From the NCBI GenBank assembly GCA_023614405.1, contig CM042689.1, forward strand, positions 278,759,533-278,823,532: a stretch of DNA of 64,000 bases, read 5' to 3'. This DNA is from Avena insularis (taxonomy: Eukaryota; Streptophyta; Magnoliopsida; Poales; Poaceae). Position 1 is the first letter of the stretch. The number at the start of each line of letters is the position of its first letter. The notes beneath the pieces were generated by a model. The model saw nothing but the letters and a program-made list of their open reading frames with translations. It made no database searches and was not told where the DNA came from. The position numbers were made by a program, and so were the translations under genes. This document shows, one piece after another, positions 10,983-22,206 of the stretch.

Positions 10983-11606
10983 ATGTTGATCCCTAAGTTC
11001 ACCCTGAAAGACCTTTCAATAGATAGTGGGTCAATAATTGGAAAAGTAAATATTGAAGAATTCTTTAATCATGTTAGCAAACATGAGGATATTGAGGATA
11101 GATCCTTAGCATAACTTGCTCCTAATTATAAAATTGATGTGGATTCTTTAGTTTACATGTTGGAGGCTAGGTTTGTTAACCTTAACCCCATGATGCAAAT
11201 AATATTTCTTAAACTAAAAAAAGAGGAGGATGCTGAAAAGGGAGATTTTATCCTAGAAGCTTTGCTAAAAGAGTTCAATGATGTTGCTAAGGAAGCCAAA
11301 AAGGTCTTTGAATGTTTTAATATGATGGGCTCATGTGTAGATGTTATGGATACTTCAGAAAAGTTGGATAAAACCAAACCCAATGGAGAGGAAATTAAGA
11401 TACCCACACCTTTTTAACTTGTAGGAATGCATGGAGCCTTAGAAAAGAATTTTGATTGGATTCTTCCTGGAAACCTATTTGATGAAAGTAGTGAACCCAA
11501 GAGTGTTGTGAAAGGATCCTCTAAAACTCATTTGGATGAGATACCTTTCCTAGTTGAAGAGATTTCGAGTATTGATCTTAATGCTTCTTCATTTAAAAAT
11601 ACTTGA
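10983..11606 (+). pseudogene. Unknown ORF of element A, two stops
   Basis: A 208-codon frame opens with ATG at 10983 shortly after the primer site, where gag would be expected. It is interrupted by TAA at 11112-11114 and TAA at 11415-11417, and ends at 11604-11606. I do not recognise the protein. The start is rich in Ile, Phe and Asp; the middle (about residues 55-140) is Lys/Glu-rich and probably helical. The last ten residues (LNASSFKNT) match the end of the protease ORF of C (VNASSFENT at 23037-23062), so A keeps the end of a gag-pro gene with the body replaced. It could be a fast-diverged accessory protein or a captured fragment. No metal-binding or catalytic motif is visible. Confidence 0.55.
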
Positions 11607-11653
11607 TTCTTGCTTCTTGTGCCTAACTTAAAAGCGTTAAAGAAAAGTACTTC

Positions 11654-11669
11654 TTGGAAGATAACCCAA
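11654..11669 (+). repeat. Conserved hairpin after the ORF (element A copy)
   Basis: TTGGAAGATAACCCAA forms a 5-bp stem with a six-base loop, one weak pair here. Copies are at 16787-16802 (B), 23116-23131 (C) and 44142-44157 (E, inverted). Confidence 0.5.
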
Positions 11670-12301
11670 TAGTTTTATTGAGTCTTGGAAGTTATTACTT
11701 CTGTAATGACCTCTCCTTATACTTTTTATTTGATTTTTGTGCCAAGAATAACCTCTAATGAGAGGGAAGTAAGATTTGGGGGAGTTGTTGTCCCGAAACA
11801 GATTTTTGTGCTCCACTGTAAAAATTCGTGTAAAATCTTTGTAAGTCGGATTGAGCTGTAATTTTCTGAATAAATCTCCCAGGTTGTTAGATAACTTTTG
11901 TTAGTTCATTACTTTTTTATTTGAGCAACATAAGGTCTTTGAAAAAATCGGTTTCTACCTGCTGGTCTGCTTTGATAGATTTCTGCCATTATTTGAATTT
12001 GCTTCTTATTGATTCTTTTTTGGGTTCTTTTTGTGAAATTGGGATTTTTGAGGGAATTTATAAAGTATCTTGTGTCTTTAGTGAAAGTTTTGCTGTTTTA
12101 AAACTAAATCCCAAAGGTCTATTATCTTTTGAATGCACTAGTGTTGCTAATGAAGATTGTGTGAAGTTTTGTATGAAGGAAAATTTGCAGGTGTAGAGAA
12201 AGAATGTTGTAATGAGATGGACAATGGACAAAAGCTAAAGCTTGGGGATGACACCCCATGCCATCCCAAGAAATATTCAAGAGGTACAAGCGTCAAAGCT
12301 T

Positions 12302-12322
12302 GGGGATGCCCAAGGCATCCCC
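12302..12322 (+). repeat. Perfect 9-bp inverted repeat, loop CAA (element A copy)
   Basis: GGGGATGCC-CAA-GGCATCCCC. Directly upstream is AAAGCTT, so the left arm is identical to the polypurine tract word AAGCTTGGGGATGC found before each 3' LTR of the group. Another copy of the word is at 12237-12250. Confidence 0.8.
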
Positions 12323-14349
12323 TTCTTCATCAATAAAAATCTCAGGTCTTTCTAGACACTTCGTTTTTATTGTTTCATGCACAGTTGTGTTGTTCTTGGA
12401 GCATTTTAGTTTTAGTTTTTGGTTTTTGTTTGCTTAGTTTTCTTGAATAAATTAGTTTGGACCCCTGTTTTCACTGTGTTGTTTGAAATAAGTTGATTGG
12501 TGTTGGAAAGGAGTAGGAAGTTCTTGTTTTAGTAGTACAAGAGGAGCTTGCTTTGACTGCGATTTATACTTTATCATGTCATGTTAGATGTTGTTTTGAC
12601 CTTATTCTTAGTGATTATTACTATAGCATGACTTGTTCCAAACAATTAGGATTGCTTAATGTGCCTTGAAAGAATTATGCGTTGTTTTAGCATACAAAAG
12701 CATAATATTGTGGTATTCTCCTTTGATGCTTTGTTTGGGTTGACTTGGCACATGCTCACACCATGTTATGACTATGAACCAATCACTTTAGCCTCTATGA
12801 TCATTTAGTTTTTAACTTGTAGTACCACTTTATGCTTTGATTAGTAATGTTTTATCGCTCTGCATGATTATGGCCATTATTGCTCTCTTAGTTGGTCGCT
12901 CCCAGTCTTTTGCTAGCCTCCAATTGTATGAGTAAGCTCTACTCATGCATCCAACTCCCAGGAAACCAAGTTATTCCAAAGTGTCCACTATAAATTATTA
13001 TGCATGGTGTGTTACACCATTCCAAGTATATTCTTGTTTTATATATCTTCCAAATTAAACTTGTTATGTGAAACTTAGTGATTAAAGCTCTCACAAACTT
13101 GATGGCACACTTTATTTTTATTGCCCCTGAATAAACTTGAACCATTATGCCATCTATGTTGTATATGCTTGCACTTATAAGTTGGGAATTAGCAGAACCG
13201 TGCTGTCACGGGGAACGCTTTCAACACCTGTACATATTACCCAGTTGATATCATGCTCTTTTGTTTGCGGATGTCGTCGGTGTGAAATAAAAGGGAAGCT
13301 TGTAAGTCCATGGAGTTATGTATGTGTGTTAGAGAAATGCCTGGGCCTCTAGCCTAAGCCATGCCTAATCATGGTGGAAACTTGCAATATCACCATAGTG
13401 AGCAATCTATGAAGCTTTCTTCTTATAAAAAAGAGACATATTGAAAATACGAAAGAGATAAAAAAGCACCATTTTCCCATGATAAATAAGAAGATTGCTG
13501 AGATGCTCATTGTCTGCTTGCCTTGTCATTTTGATTATGGTATAGCTCCTGTATCATGTGCAAGGGGTACCCCATTGGCGGTTCTCTATGATACACATGT
13601 ACTTACTATGACAAGAACTTACCGGTGACTAAAGTTGAGTAGCATAAGGAGCGGCCCTCGTACTCAAGGGACATGAGATTGCCAACTTATACTTTGTCAA
13701 GCATATACTCCATAGTTTGTTCACTTTAACCTTAATCACTTCAAGATGCTTATGATAGGGGAAATGAGAGTTGAAAGCTAACAAGTACCATAATTTTTGG
13801 AAGCTCTTTATGAGACTTGAAATCCATGCTTCCCTTTATGAAGGGCCTTTATTCCACTATTATATTGAGTCTCGACCTTCTATCGTTAGGCACCAATTAA
13901 GATAGCATAGTTGCCATTATTAGTTCTATGTGCATTGTCCCAAAACTTATTGATTGATTCATATTGTTGATATTGCTTATTCTTGAACTATTTGTATTTA
14001 GTCACTCTTATGAACTTTGAAGGTGTCCTATGCATTTATTGCTACTCTATGAGGGACAAGCTGAATGCCACTATGCTATGTTTTCTATATGTGAAACAAA
14101 CAAACGTCTTTCAATGCATTGTTATTCATGAATCTTTGTTTGTATCCTTCCATGTTGCATGCATAGTTACTTTTTCTTATTGTTAGAACTTCTTCTTTCA
14201 TGCTCATGTTTAGAGTTCTTTGATCCCAACTTTCAATGCTTGCAAATGGTTTGATCTTGATTTTGATGGTGCATGTCACCTAAAAAATTATCGTTTTCAT
14301 CACTTACCTACTCGAGGATGAGCAGGAGTTAAGCTTGGGGATGCTTGAT

Positions 14350-15825
14350 TGATACATCGTAAACGTATCTATAATTTTTGATGTTCCATGCTTGCTTAGT
14401 ATCTACTTTGCTTTGCTTTGTCTACACTTTGAGGTGTTTTTATATGTTTTCTGGTACTAACCTATTAACAAGATGCCACAGTGCCAGTTGCCTGTTTTCT
14501 TCTGTTTTTGGTTCCAGAAAGGCAGAAAATCAATATTCTCGGAATTGGAAGGGACAAAAGCCAAAGTCATTATTTTCCCGGAGCAACACGGAACCACAAA
14601 GCAGAGTTGGAGGAGAACACCAGGGTGGCCGCACCCCCCCCTAGGCGTGGGCCAGCCCTGGTGGTGCCCATAGGGGGTGTGGGCCCCCTGGACCTCCATC
14701 GACCTTGCCTCCTGCGCCTATAAGAAGCCCCTGGGGAGAAAACCCTAAATCATCTAAAAGAAATTCACAAAAACCTCCATAGCGCCGCCGCCACCGAAGG
14801 GGAGATTCGGGGGACAGAAAGTCTCTATTCCGGCACCCTGGCGGGATGGGGAATTGCCCCTGGATCCATCTCCATCGATCTCCACCACCATATCCATCAC
14901 CGTTGCTGATTCCCATGATGAGGAGGGAGTAGTTCTTCCTTGAGGCTAAGGGCTCTACCGGTAGCTATGTGTTCATCTCTCTCTCTCTCTATGCATGATC
15001 ATGTTGTGGTCATGAGATTTGTAATCAATTAGATCCGCTTTTCTACTCAAGTGCTTCAATAGATATCTTCTCTCCCCATGTGTGTGAAAGTGACAGCGTG
15101 AACGCCATGGTGGCACTTAGGCTTGAGTCTACATAAATACTCATTGTGCTTTCATAGATCTATGCTTTTCCCCACGTGTGTGAAAGTGACAGCGTGCACG
15201 CACTTAAGCTAGACTACATATATATTTGTTATGAGTTATATTTGGAGTTGGATGTCTTTATGAAATTGTGGTGCTTGTTGGAACCATCTAGAGCTCAAGG
15301 TGATAGTGTGGGGTTATCTAGATTGGGGAAGGCCCTACCGTGGATTAGAGTGTCCAACTGGAGAGTAGTTCAGGGTAGTATCCTAAAGAGAATATATTTA
15401 TTGAGAGTGTTCACTAGTAAAAGTATGATCCCTAGGCCTTGTTTCTAAGTATTGAAACACCGTTTGCATCTAGATCTGTTGCATGTTTTCTTGCTTCCAT
15501 CTTTATTTCAGTTTGCTTTTAGTTTCTCCCACGTTAACAACAAGTCAGAAGCTCTATTGCTGCACCGTTACCACTTGTATTTCACTATCTCTTCGCCGAA
15601 CTAGTGAACCTATACACCTGACAAGTGTATTGGGTGTGTTGGGGACACAAGAGACTTCTTGTATCTTGATTGCAGGGTTGCTTGAGAGGGAATACCTTTG
15701 ACCACTTCCTCCCTTAGTTCGATAAACCTTGGGTGATCCACTTAAGGGAAACTTGCTTCTATTCTACAACCTCTGCACTTGGAGGCCCAACAACTGTCTA
15801 CAAGAATAGAAGTGCGTAGACATCA
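14350..15825 (+). repeat. B 5' LTR
   Basis: Starts TGATACATCGTAAACG and ends TAGACATCA; 1476 bp. Pairs with 37040-38517. Internal features are a CTATAAG box at 14718-14724, a short (CT)n run near 14974-14990, and an imperfect repeat of GTGTGTGAAAGTGACAGCGTG at about 15078 and 15175. Confidence 0.9.
14718..14724 (+). promoter_or_regulatory. TATA box of the B 5' LTR
   Basis: CTATAAG in TGCGCCTATAAGAAGC, about 370 bases into the LTR. Confidence 0.6.
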
Positions 15826-15835
15826 AGCTATTTTC

Positions 15836-15853
15836 TAGCGCCGTTGCTGGGGA
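15836..15853 (+). promoter_or_regulatory. Primer binding site of B (tRNA-Asp type)
   Basis: TAGCGCCGTTGCTGGGGA, two changes from the tRNA-Asp complement, 10 bases after the LTR. Confidence 0.7.
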
Positions 15854-15959
15854 GGTATGGTAAAAGGTACTCACATCCTCCGGTGTGAGTGCTCAAAGTT
15901 ATTTCCTTTAGATTCTGCAATTTTTTCTTTTTGTTTCTTGTTTTCACTAGTTAGGCTTA

Positions 15960-16764
15960 ATGGAAAACAACAATAAAATTAGAGAGCTCTATAATGTTAA
16001 TCTTGAGTTAGGACATGAAGTGTTTGAAGAGAAAAATAAAAAAACCTATGGAACTTTATTTGCATGCTAATAGCAATGTTATTAGTATGAATTCTTTGGA
16101 CACCATTATTGCTAATTCTATGGAAAAGTCTAAGCTTGGGGAAGCTAGTTTTGATGAAAATGATCTTTTTAGTTCCCCAACTTTGGAAGATAGCTATTTT
16201 ATTGCTTATGATGATACCAAACCTCTAATTTATGATGATTACAATGATGAGTATGATATTTTCAGTCCACCTAATATTGAGGAGAAAGTTAATTTTGATT
16301 ACAATCTTCCTCCTATATCTGATGATTATGGTGATGAGAATAACAATGATAGCTATTTTGTTGAATTTTCTCCCACTACAACTAATAAGAATGACTATGC
16401 TTATGTGGGGAGTAATAATCATTTTATGCATGTGGCTCATGATAAGAATGTTTTATGTGGTAGTTATATTGTTAATTTTATTCATGTTGCTACTGAAAGT
16501 TATTATGAGAGAGGGAAACATGGCCTTATGCATCTCAAAAATATTAAGTTTTCCCTCTTTATGTTGAAAGTCTTGAAGTTGCACTTGTTTTGCTTTCCTA
16601 TGCTTGTTGCCTTGTGCTTTCATGACTTGTTTATTTACAAGATTCCTATGCATAGGAAGTGGGTTAAACTTAAATGTGTTTTGAATTTGCTTCTTGATGC
16701 TCTCTTTTACCTCAATTCATATTTCTTATGTGAGCATCTTCTCAAACTATCAAGCCTAACTTAA
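15960..16764 (+). pseudogene. Unknown acidic ORF of element B, frame-shifted
   Basis: An ATG at 15960 opens a frame of 36 codons that runs into a stop at about 16068; the neighbouring frame (open from 16015) carries on to 16764, so a single small shift near 16055 explains the break. The long part is very rich in Asp, Asn and Tyr (FSSPTLEDSYFIAYDD, YDDYNDEYDIFSPP, DDYGDENNND; roughly residues 45-130) and the end is hydrophobic and Cys/Leu-rich with two stretches that could be membrane segments (about residues 180-240). I do not recognise it as gag, protease or envelope. It sits where gag should be. Origin and function are unknown; the hydrophobic end makes an envelope-like relic a weak possibility. 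Confidence 0.55.
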
Positions 16765-16786
16765 AGGCGTTAAAGAAAAGTTCTTG

Positions 16787-16802
16787 TTGGGAGATAACCC
16801 AA
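16787..16802 (+). repeat. Conserved hairpin after the ORF (element B copy)
   Basis: TTGGGAGATAACCCAA, perfect 5-bp stem around AGATAA. Confidence 0.55.
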
Positions 16803-17429
16803 GAGTTTTATTGAGTCTTGGAAGTTATTACTTCTGTAATAACCTCTCCTTATCCTTTTTATTTGCTATTTGTGCCAAAAATAACCTCTAATGAGAGGGA
16901 AGTAAGATTTGGGGAGTTGCTGTCCTGAAACAGATTTTTGTTCTCCACCGTAAAAATACGTGAGGAATCTCTATAAGTCAGATTGAGCTGATATTTTATA
17001 AATAGATCCCCCAGTATGTTAACTAACTTTCATTAGTTCAACACTTTTTAATTTGAGCAACAGAAGGCTTCGAAAAAATTGTTTTATACCTGCTGGTCTG
17101 TTTTGACAGATTTCTTCCATTATGTGCATTTGCTTCTTATTGATTCCTTTTTGGGTTCTTTTTGGGATTGAGCTTTTTGAGGGAATTTCTACAGTATCTT
17201 GTGTTTTTAGTGAAATTTTTGGTGTTCTAAAGCTAAACCCAAGGGTCTATTATCTTTTGAATGCACTAATGTTGCTAATGAAAATTGTGTGAAGTTTTGT
17301 ATGAAGGAAAAATTTCAGGTGTAGAGGAAGAATGATGTAATGAGATGAAGAATGGACAAAAGCTCAAGCTTGGGGATGCCAGCCCGTGTCACCCCAAGAA
17401 ATATTCAAGAGGTACAAGCGTCAAAGCTT

Positions 17430-17450
17430 GGGGATGCCCAAGGCATCACC
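17430..17450 (+). repeat. Inverted repeat of the tail (element B copy)
   Basis: GGGGATGCCCAAGGCATCACC, same position as 12302-12322 in A, one mismatch in the right arm. Confidence 0.7.
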
Positions 17451-19371
17451 TTCTTCATCAATAAAAATCTCAGGTCTTTCTAGACACTTCGTTTTTATTG
17501 TTTCATGCATAGTTGCGTTGTTCTTGGAGCGTCTTAGTTTTTATTTTTGGTTTTTGTTTGCTTAGTTTGCTTGAGTAAGTTGGTTGATCACAACACACAT
17601 CTTTTGGAGAGTGACACACTCTGTTTTCATTGCCTAGACCACTCTAGTTTTCATTCTTATTGTTCTATGAGTGTTCTCTTTTGCTAGCACTGTGTTTAGC
17701 CTTAGTTTTCTTGTGCTTTCATCTTAGAACTTTTTAGTTCTTCTTTGTGGATTTGTGAGACATGCTCACTGATCTTTATTGATGATTATCTTTGTGAGTT
17801 GTTTCAAATAAGTTATTGGTGTTGGAAATGAGTAAAAAGTTCTTGCTTGAGTAGTACAAGAGGAGTTTGCTTTGACTGTGACTTAGACTTTAGCATGTCA
17901 TGCTAGGTGTTGTTTTGACATTATGCTTAGTAATTATTGCTGTAGCATGACTTGTTACAAACAATTGGGATTGCTTAGTGTGTCTTGAAGGAATCATGCG
18001 TTGTTTTAGCACACAAAAGCATAGTATTGTGGTATTCTCCTTTGATGCTTTGTTTGGGTTGACTTGGCACATGCTTACACCATGTTATGACTATGAACCA
18101 GTCACCATATCCTCTATGATCATTTATTCCTTGACCTGTAGTACCACTTTATGCTTTGATTAGTAAAGTTTTTTCGCTCTGCATGATTATGGCCATTATT
18201 GCTCTCTTAGTTGGTTGCTCCCAGTCTTTTGTTAGCCTCCACTTGTATGAGAAAGCTCTACTCATGCATCCAACTCCCAAGAAACCAAGTTATTCCAAAG
18301 TGTCCACTATAAATTCCTACGCATGGTGTGTTACACCATTCCAAGTATATTCTTGTTTTCATCTATCTTCCAATTAAAAAGTATTTTGTTATGTGAAAAC
18401 TTAGTGATTAAAGCTCTCACGAACTTGATTGCACACTTTATATATCTTGTCCCTAATAAACTTGAACCATTGTGTCATCTATGTTGTATATGCTTGCACT
18501 TATATGTTGGAATTAGCAGAACCATGCTGTCATGGGGAACGTTTTCAACATTGCACTTGTACTTTGTACACAGTTGATATCATGCTCTTTTGTCTATGGA
18601 TGTCGCCGGTGTGAAATAAAAAAGGGAGCTTGTAAGTCCATGAAGTTATGTATTTTGTGTTATAGAAACGCCTGGGCCGCTAGCCTAATACATGCCTAAT
18701 CATGGTGGAAACTTGCAGCATCACCATAATGAGCAAACTATGAAGCATCCTCAATAAAAACCTATGCAAATAGTAAATAAAAAGATCGCTGAGATGCTCA
18801 TTGTCTGCTTTCCTTGTCATTTTGGTTATGGGAAAGCTCCTGTACCATGTGAAAGGGGTAACCCGTTGGCGGTTCTCTATAATACACATGTACTTACTAT
18901 CACAAGAACTTACATGTGACTAAAGTTGAGTAGCATGAGGTGCGGCCCTCGTATTCAAGGGACATGAGATTGCCAACTTATACTTTGTCAAGCATATACT
19001 CCATAGTTTGTTCACTTTAACCTTAATCACTTCAAGATTTTTATGATGGAGGCAATGAGAGCTGAAAGCTAACCACTACCATAATTTTTGGAAGCTCCTT
19101 TTGAAACTTAAAATCCCTGCTTCCCTTTGTGAAGGGCCTTTCTTCCACTATTATACTGAGTCTCCACCTTCTACCTTTAGGCACCAATTAAGAGAGCATA
19201 GTTGTCATTCTTAGTTCTATGTGCAGTGTCCCAAAACTTATTGATTGATGCATATTGTTGATATTGCTTGTTCTTGTGCTATTTGTATCTAGTCACTGTT
19301 ATGAACTTTGAAGGTGTCCTATGCATTTATTTGCTACTCCATGAGGGACAAGCTGAATGCCACTATGCTAT

Positions 19372-20880
19372 TGATACATCGGAAACGTATCTATAATTTT
19401 TGATGCTCCATGCTTGTTTAGTATCTACTTTGCTTTGCTTTGTCTACACTTTGAGGTGCTTTTTACATGTTTTCTGGTACTAACCTATTAACAAGTTGCC
19501 ACAGTGCTAGTTGCCTGTTTTTTGCTGTTTTTGGTTCCAAAAAGTTAGTAAAGAAATATTCTCGGAATTGGACGGGAGACAGAGAGGCGTGCCAGGGTCC
19601 CAGACCCCCCTAGGCGTGGGTGGGCCCTACCTCGCGCCTAGGCAGGGTGTGGTGCCCCTGGCCACCGCCTCGGCCTCCCCCTTCACCTATAATAAGCCCC
19701 CGATGCAGAAAACCTAAGTACCCGATCAAATCTCCACGAAACCTTCTGTAGCCGCCGCCACCGTCGTCCTTAGATCAGGGGGATCTAAAGTTCTTCCGAG
19801 CACCCTGCCGGAGGGGAGATCATCCCGGAGGCCTTCTCTCCGGTATGATGCGTGAGTAGTTCCACCTTGGACTATGGGTCCATGTAGTAGCTAGATGGTT
19901 GTATCTCCTCCTTGTGCTTTCATGTATAGATCTTGTGAGCTCCGTTCATGATCAAGATATAATCTATTTGTATTCATGCATGTTGTGTTTGCGGGGATCC
20001 GATGAATATTGAGATTATTATGTTGGTTTGATTAATGGTTTTGTATTTATGATTCTATCATGTCTGTGTTGTTTGTGATCTTGCATGCTCTCCGTTGTTA
20101 GTAGCTATCTTGGCCAAGTAGTTGCCAGTGACTCCAAGAGGGGGTATTTATGCTCGATAGTGGGTTCATGCCTCTAGTTTCCAAGGGAAGTGACAATAAT
20201 GTCTTAGGTTGTAGATGTGATGTTGCTACTAGGGAGAAAACAACGATCTCTTGTTCATGGAACATGTGGACTGTTTACCTTACACATTTTGCTTAAAGCA
20301 GTTGTCTGTTGGTTGCAACTTAATACTAAAGGGGGTTCGGATCATAACCTGAAGGTGGACTTCTAGTCATAGATGTAGTTGGATGGAGGTCTATGTATCT
20401 TGTTGTATTGCCCAATCGAATCTCATAGGATCTTTCTGACTAGTAATTGCATTGTTATGCCTTGCTTAGTTCCTGTCAATTGCCCTATTGTAATTTTCTT
20501 ACCCTTCATGCCATGTTATTTATCTAAGGAGAGCACCTCTAGTGAACTATGGACCCCGGTCCAATCTTTATCATTGATACATCTTCCATTGTTACTTGTT
20601 TACTTGCTGCAAACCACCATTACCTTCCACACCATACGTTTAATCCTTTGTTACAGAAAACCGGTGAGCTTGACAACCTCACTGATTCGTTGGGGCAAAG
20701 TCTTGATTTTGTGTTGTGCAGGTCTCCGTGTTGCTTGCAACACCTATGTGACGTTTCCTTCCTCCTACTGGTTCGATAACCTCGATTTCTTATCGAGGGA
20801 AAACTTTTTGATGTGCTGCTTCACACCTTGCTCTTGGGGTTCCAATGAAGCGCTCCTACATCAACTCAGCGCTAACATCA
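19372..20880 (+). repeat. C 5' LTR
   Basis: Starts TGATACATCGGAAACG and ends GCTAACATCA; 1509 bp. It lacks a 50-bp segment present in the 3' LTR (35419-35468); the junction at 19574-19577 is a GGGA word that flanks the lost segment on both sides in the 3' copy. TATA-like CTATAATAAG at 19687-19696. A 177-codon frame at 20379-20912 is an accident of the LTR and runs over the primer site. Confidence 0.9.
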
Positions 20881-20888
20881 AGCTTTTC

Positions 20889-20906
20889 TGGCGCCGTTGC
20901 CAGGGA
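20889..20906 (+). promoter_or_regulatory. Primer binding site of C (tRNA-Asp type)
   Basis: TGGCGCCGTTGCCAGGGA, one change from the tRNA-Asp complement, 8 bases after the LTR. Confidence 0.8.
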
Positions 20907-21117
20907 GGCTAAGGACGTCTTCACTAGGGGAGTCCTCCACTTCCTTTCTCTTTACTTTGTTTTTGGTTTGCTTTGTTTCTTGGTTTTGTTTGCCTCTTTC
21001 CAAAAAACTCCAAAAAAATTAATCTAGTTGGGTTTGCTTTCTTTATTCAAAAACACAAAAAAAATAGTTCCTGCTCTAGTTGCTGCTGCTGTTTTTGGCT
21101 TGCCCACCTTTGCCAAA

Positions 21118-22206
21118 ATGAACTATGCCGAGAACACCAAGTTGTGTGACTTTACTAGCACCAACAACAATAATTTCCTTAGCACACCTATTGATCCACC
21201 TGCTCCTGATGATACCTTTTATGAAATTAAGCCTGCTTAGTTGAATCTTGTGATGAGAGAGCAATTTTCTGGTGCTAGTTCTGATGATCCTGCTGCCTAT
21301 CTCAATAGCTTTGTTGAACTCTGTGAGATGCAAAAGTATAAGGATGTAGATGGAGATATTATTAAGCTCAAGCTTTTTCCTTTCTCCTTGAGAGGAAAAG
21401 CTAAAGAAAGGTTGCTATCCTTGCCTAAAAATAGTATTGATTCTTGGACTAAGTGTAAAGATGCTTTTATTGGAAAGTACTATCCTCTTGCTAAGATTAT
21501 ATCTATGAGAGGTGACATTATGAAATTTAAACAACTTGATAGTGAACATGTTGCTCCAGCTTGGGAAAGAATGAAATATTTGGTTAATAATTGCCCCACT
21601 CATGGACTCACTGCTTGGATGATTATCCAGACTTTTTATGCAGGTTTGAACTTCTCCTCTAGAAATCTGTTGGATTCCGCTGCTGGAGGTACCTTCATGG
21701 GCCTCACTTTGGGTGCTGCAACAAGGCTCCTTGATAAAATGATGGTTAACTACTCTGAATGGCATGTTGATAGAGCTCCACATGGTAAGAAGGTAAATTC
21801 TGTTGAGGAAACTTCCTCTTTGAGCGAAAAGATTGATGTTATTATGGCTATGCTTGTTAATGGGAAAGGTCCTCTAGATCCTAATAGTGTTCCCTTAGCC
21901 TCTTTGGTTGCTCAAGAAGAGAAAGTTGATGTGAACTTCATTAGAAACAAAAATTTCAACAACAATGCTTATAGGAGTAATTTTGGTGGTAACAATTATA
22001 GACCTTATCCTCCTAATAATGGAAATTCCTATGGAAACTCTTACAATAATGCTAGAAGTGCCCCCTCTGAACTTGAGGTCATGCTCAAAGACTTTATTAG
22101 TAAACAAACCACTTTCAATAAGGCTATAGAGGAAAAGCTTTTAAATGTTGATAAAAATATATCCTCTTTGTCTGAAGCTCAAACTTCCTTGGTTAATAAA
22201 AGCTAA
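21118..22206 (+). pseudogene. gag: C gag (Athila-like), one stop
   Basis: The frame begins at ATG 21118 (an in-frame ATG at 21028 also exists) and runs to 22206, about 362 codons. It forms the capsid that packages element RNA in the cytoplasm. The gag core is seen in LNSFVELCEMQKY, LFPFSLRGKAKERLLSLP, FIGKYYPLAKI and FYAGLNFSSRNLLDSAAGG, spanning roughly codons 55-200. Asn/Tyr-rich sequence follows (NNNAYRSNFGGNNYRPYPP), then a Lys-rich helical end. A TAG at 21238-21240 replaces a Leu codon (TTG in E at the same place). The last codons before 22206 differ from E, where the frame goes on into protease; a short loss near 22198 in C shifts the frame. No zinc knuckle is seen. Confidence 0.88.

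Larger units (their letters stand above)
11607..14344 (+). other. A 3' non-coding tail and polypurine tract
   Basis: No coding signal over 2.7 kb. The sequence is shared with the tails of B (16765-19366), C (23066-23376 plus 32796-35214) and, inverted, E (41470-44207), mostly colinear. It contains two conserved hairpins (11654-11669 and 12302-12322). It ends with GAGTTAAGCTTGGGGATGC, the polypurine tract, next to the split 3' LTR. The length and conservation of this tail in elements with unrelated ORFs suggest a role of the RNA itself. Confidence 0.7.
16765..19371 (+). other. B 3' non-coding tail, first part
   Basis: No coding signal. Colinear with the tail of A. Has the hairpins at 16787-16802 and 17430-17450 (the second with one changed base, CATCACC). 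It also has a stretch at about 17580-17780 that A lacks. Cut at 19371 by C and resumed at 36776. Confidence 0.7.

Noticed and set aside
9180..15825. Reading the LTRs at 9180-10753 and 14350-15825 as one pair
   Set aside because: Their U3 parts differ clearly. The first pairs with 38519-39906 plus 48030-48195 and the second with 37040-38517, which the duplicated targets confirm.
16225..16567. Frames of 71 and 111 codons overlapping the B ORF
   Set aside because: Met/Ile/Leu-rich shadows of the GAT/AAT-rich B reading frame.
20379..20912. Plus-strand open frame of 177 codons
   Set aside because: It lies in the 5' LTR of C and runs over the primer binding site. The matching stretches in the other LTRs of the group are broken, and the protein has no recognisable domain.
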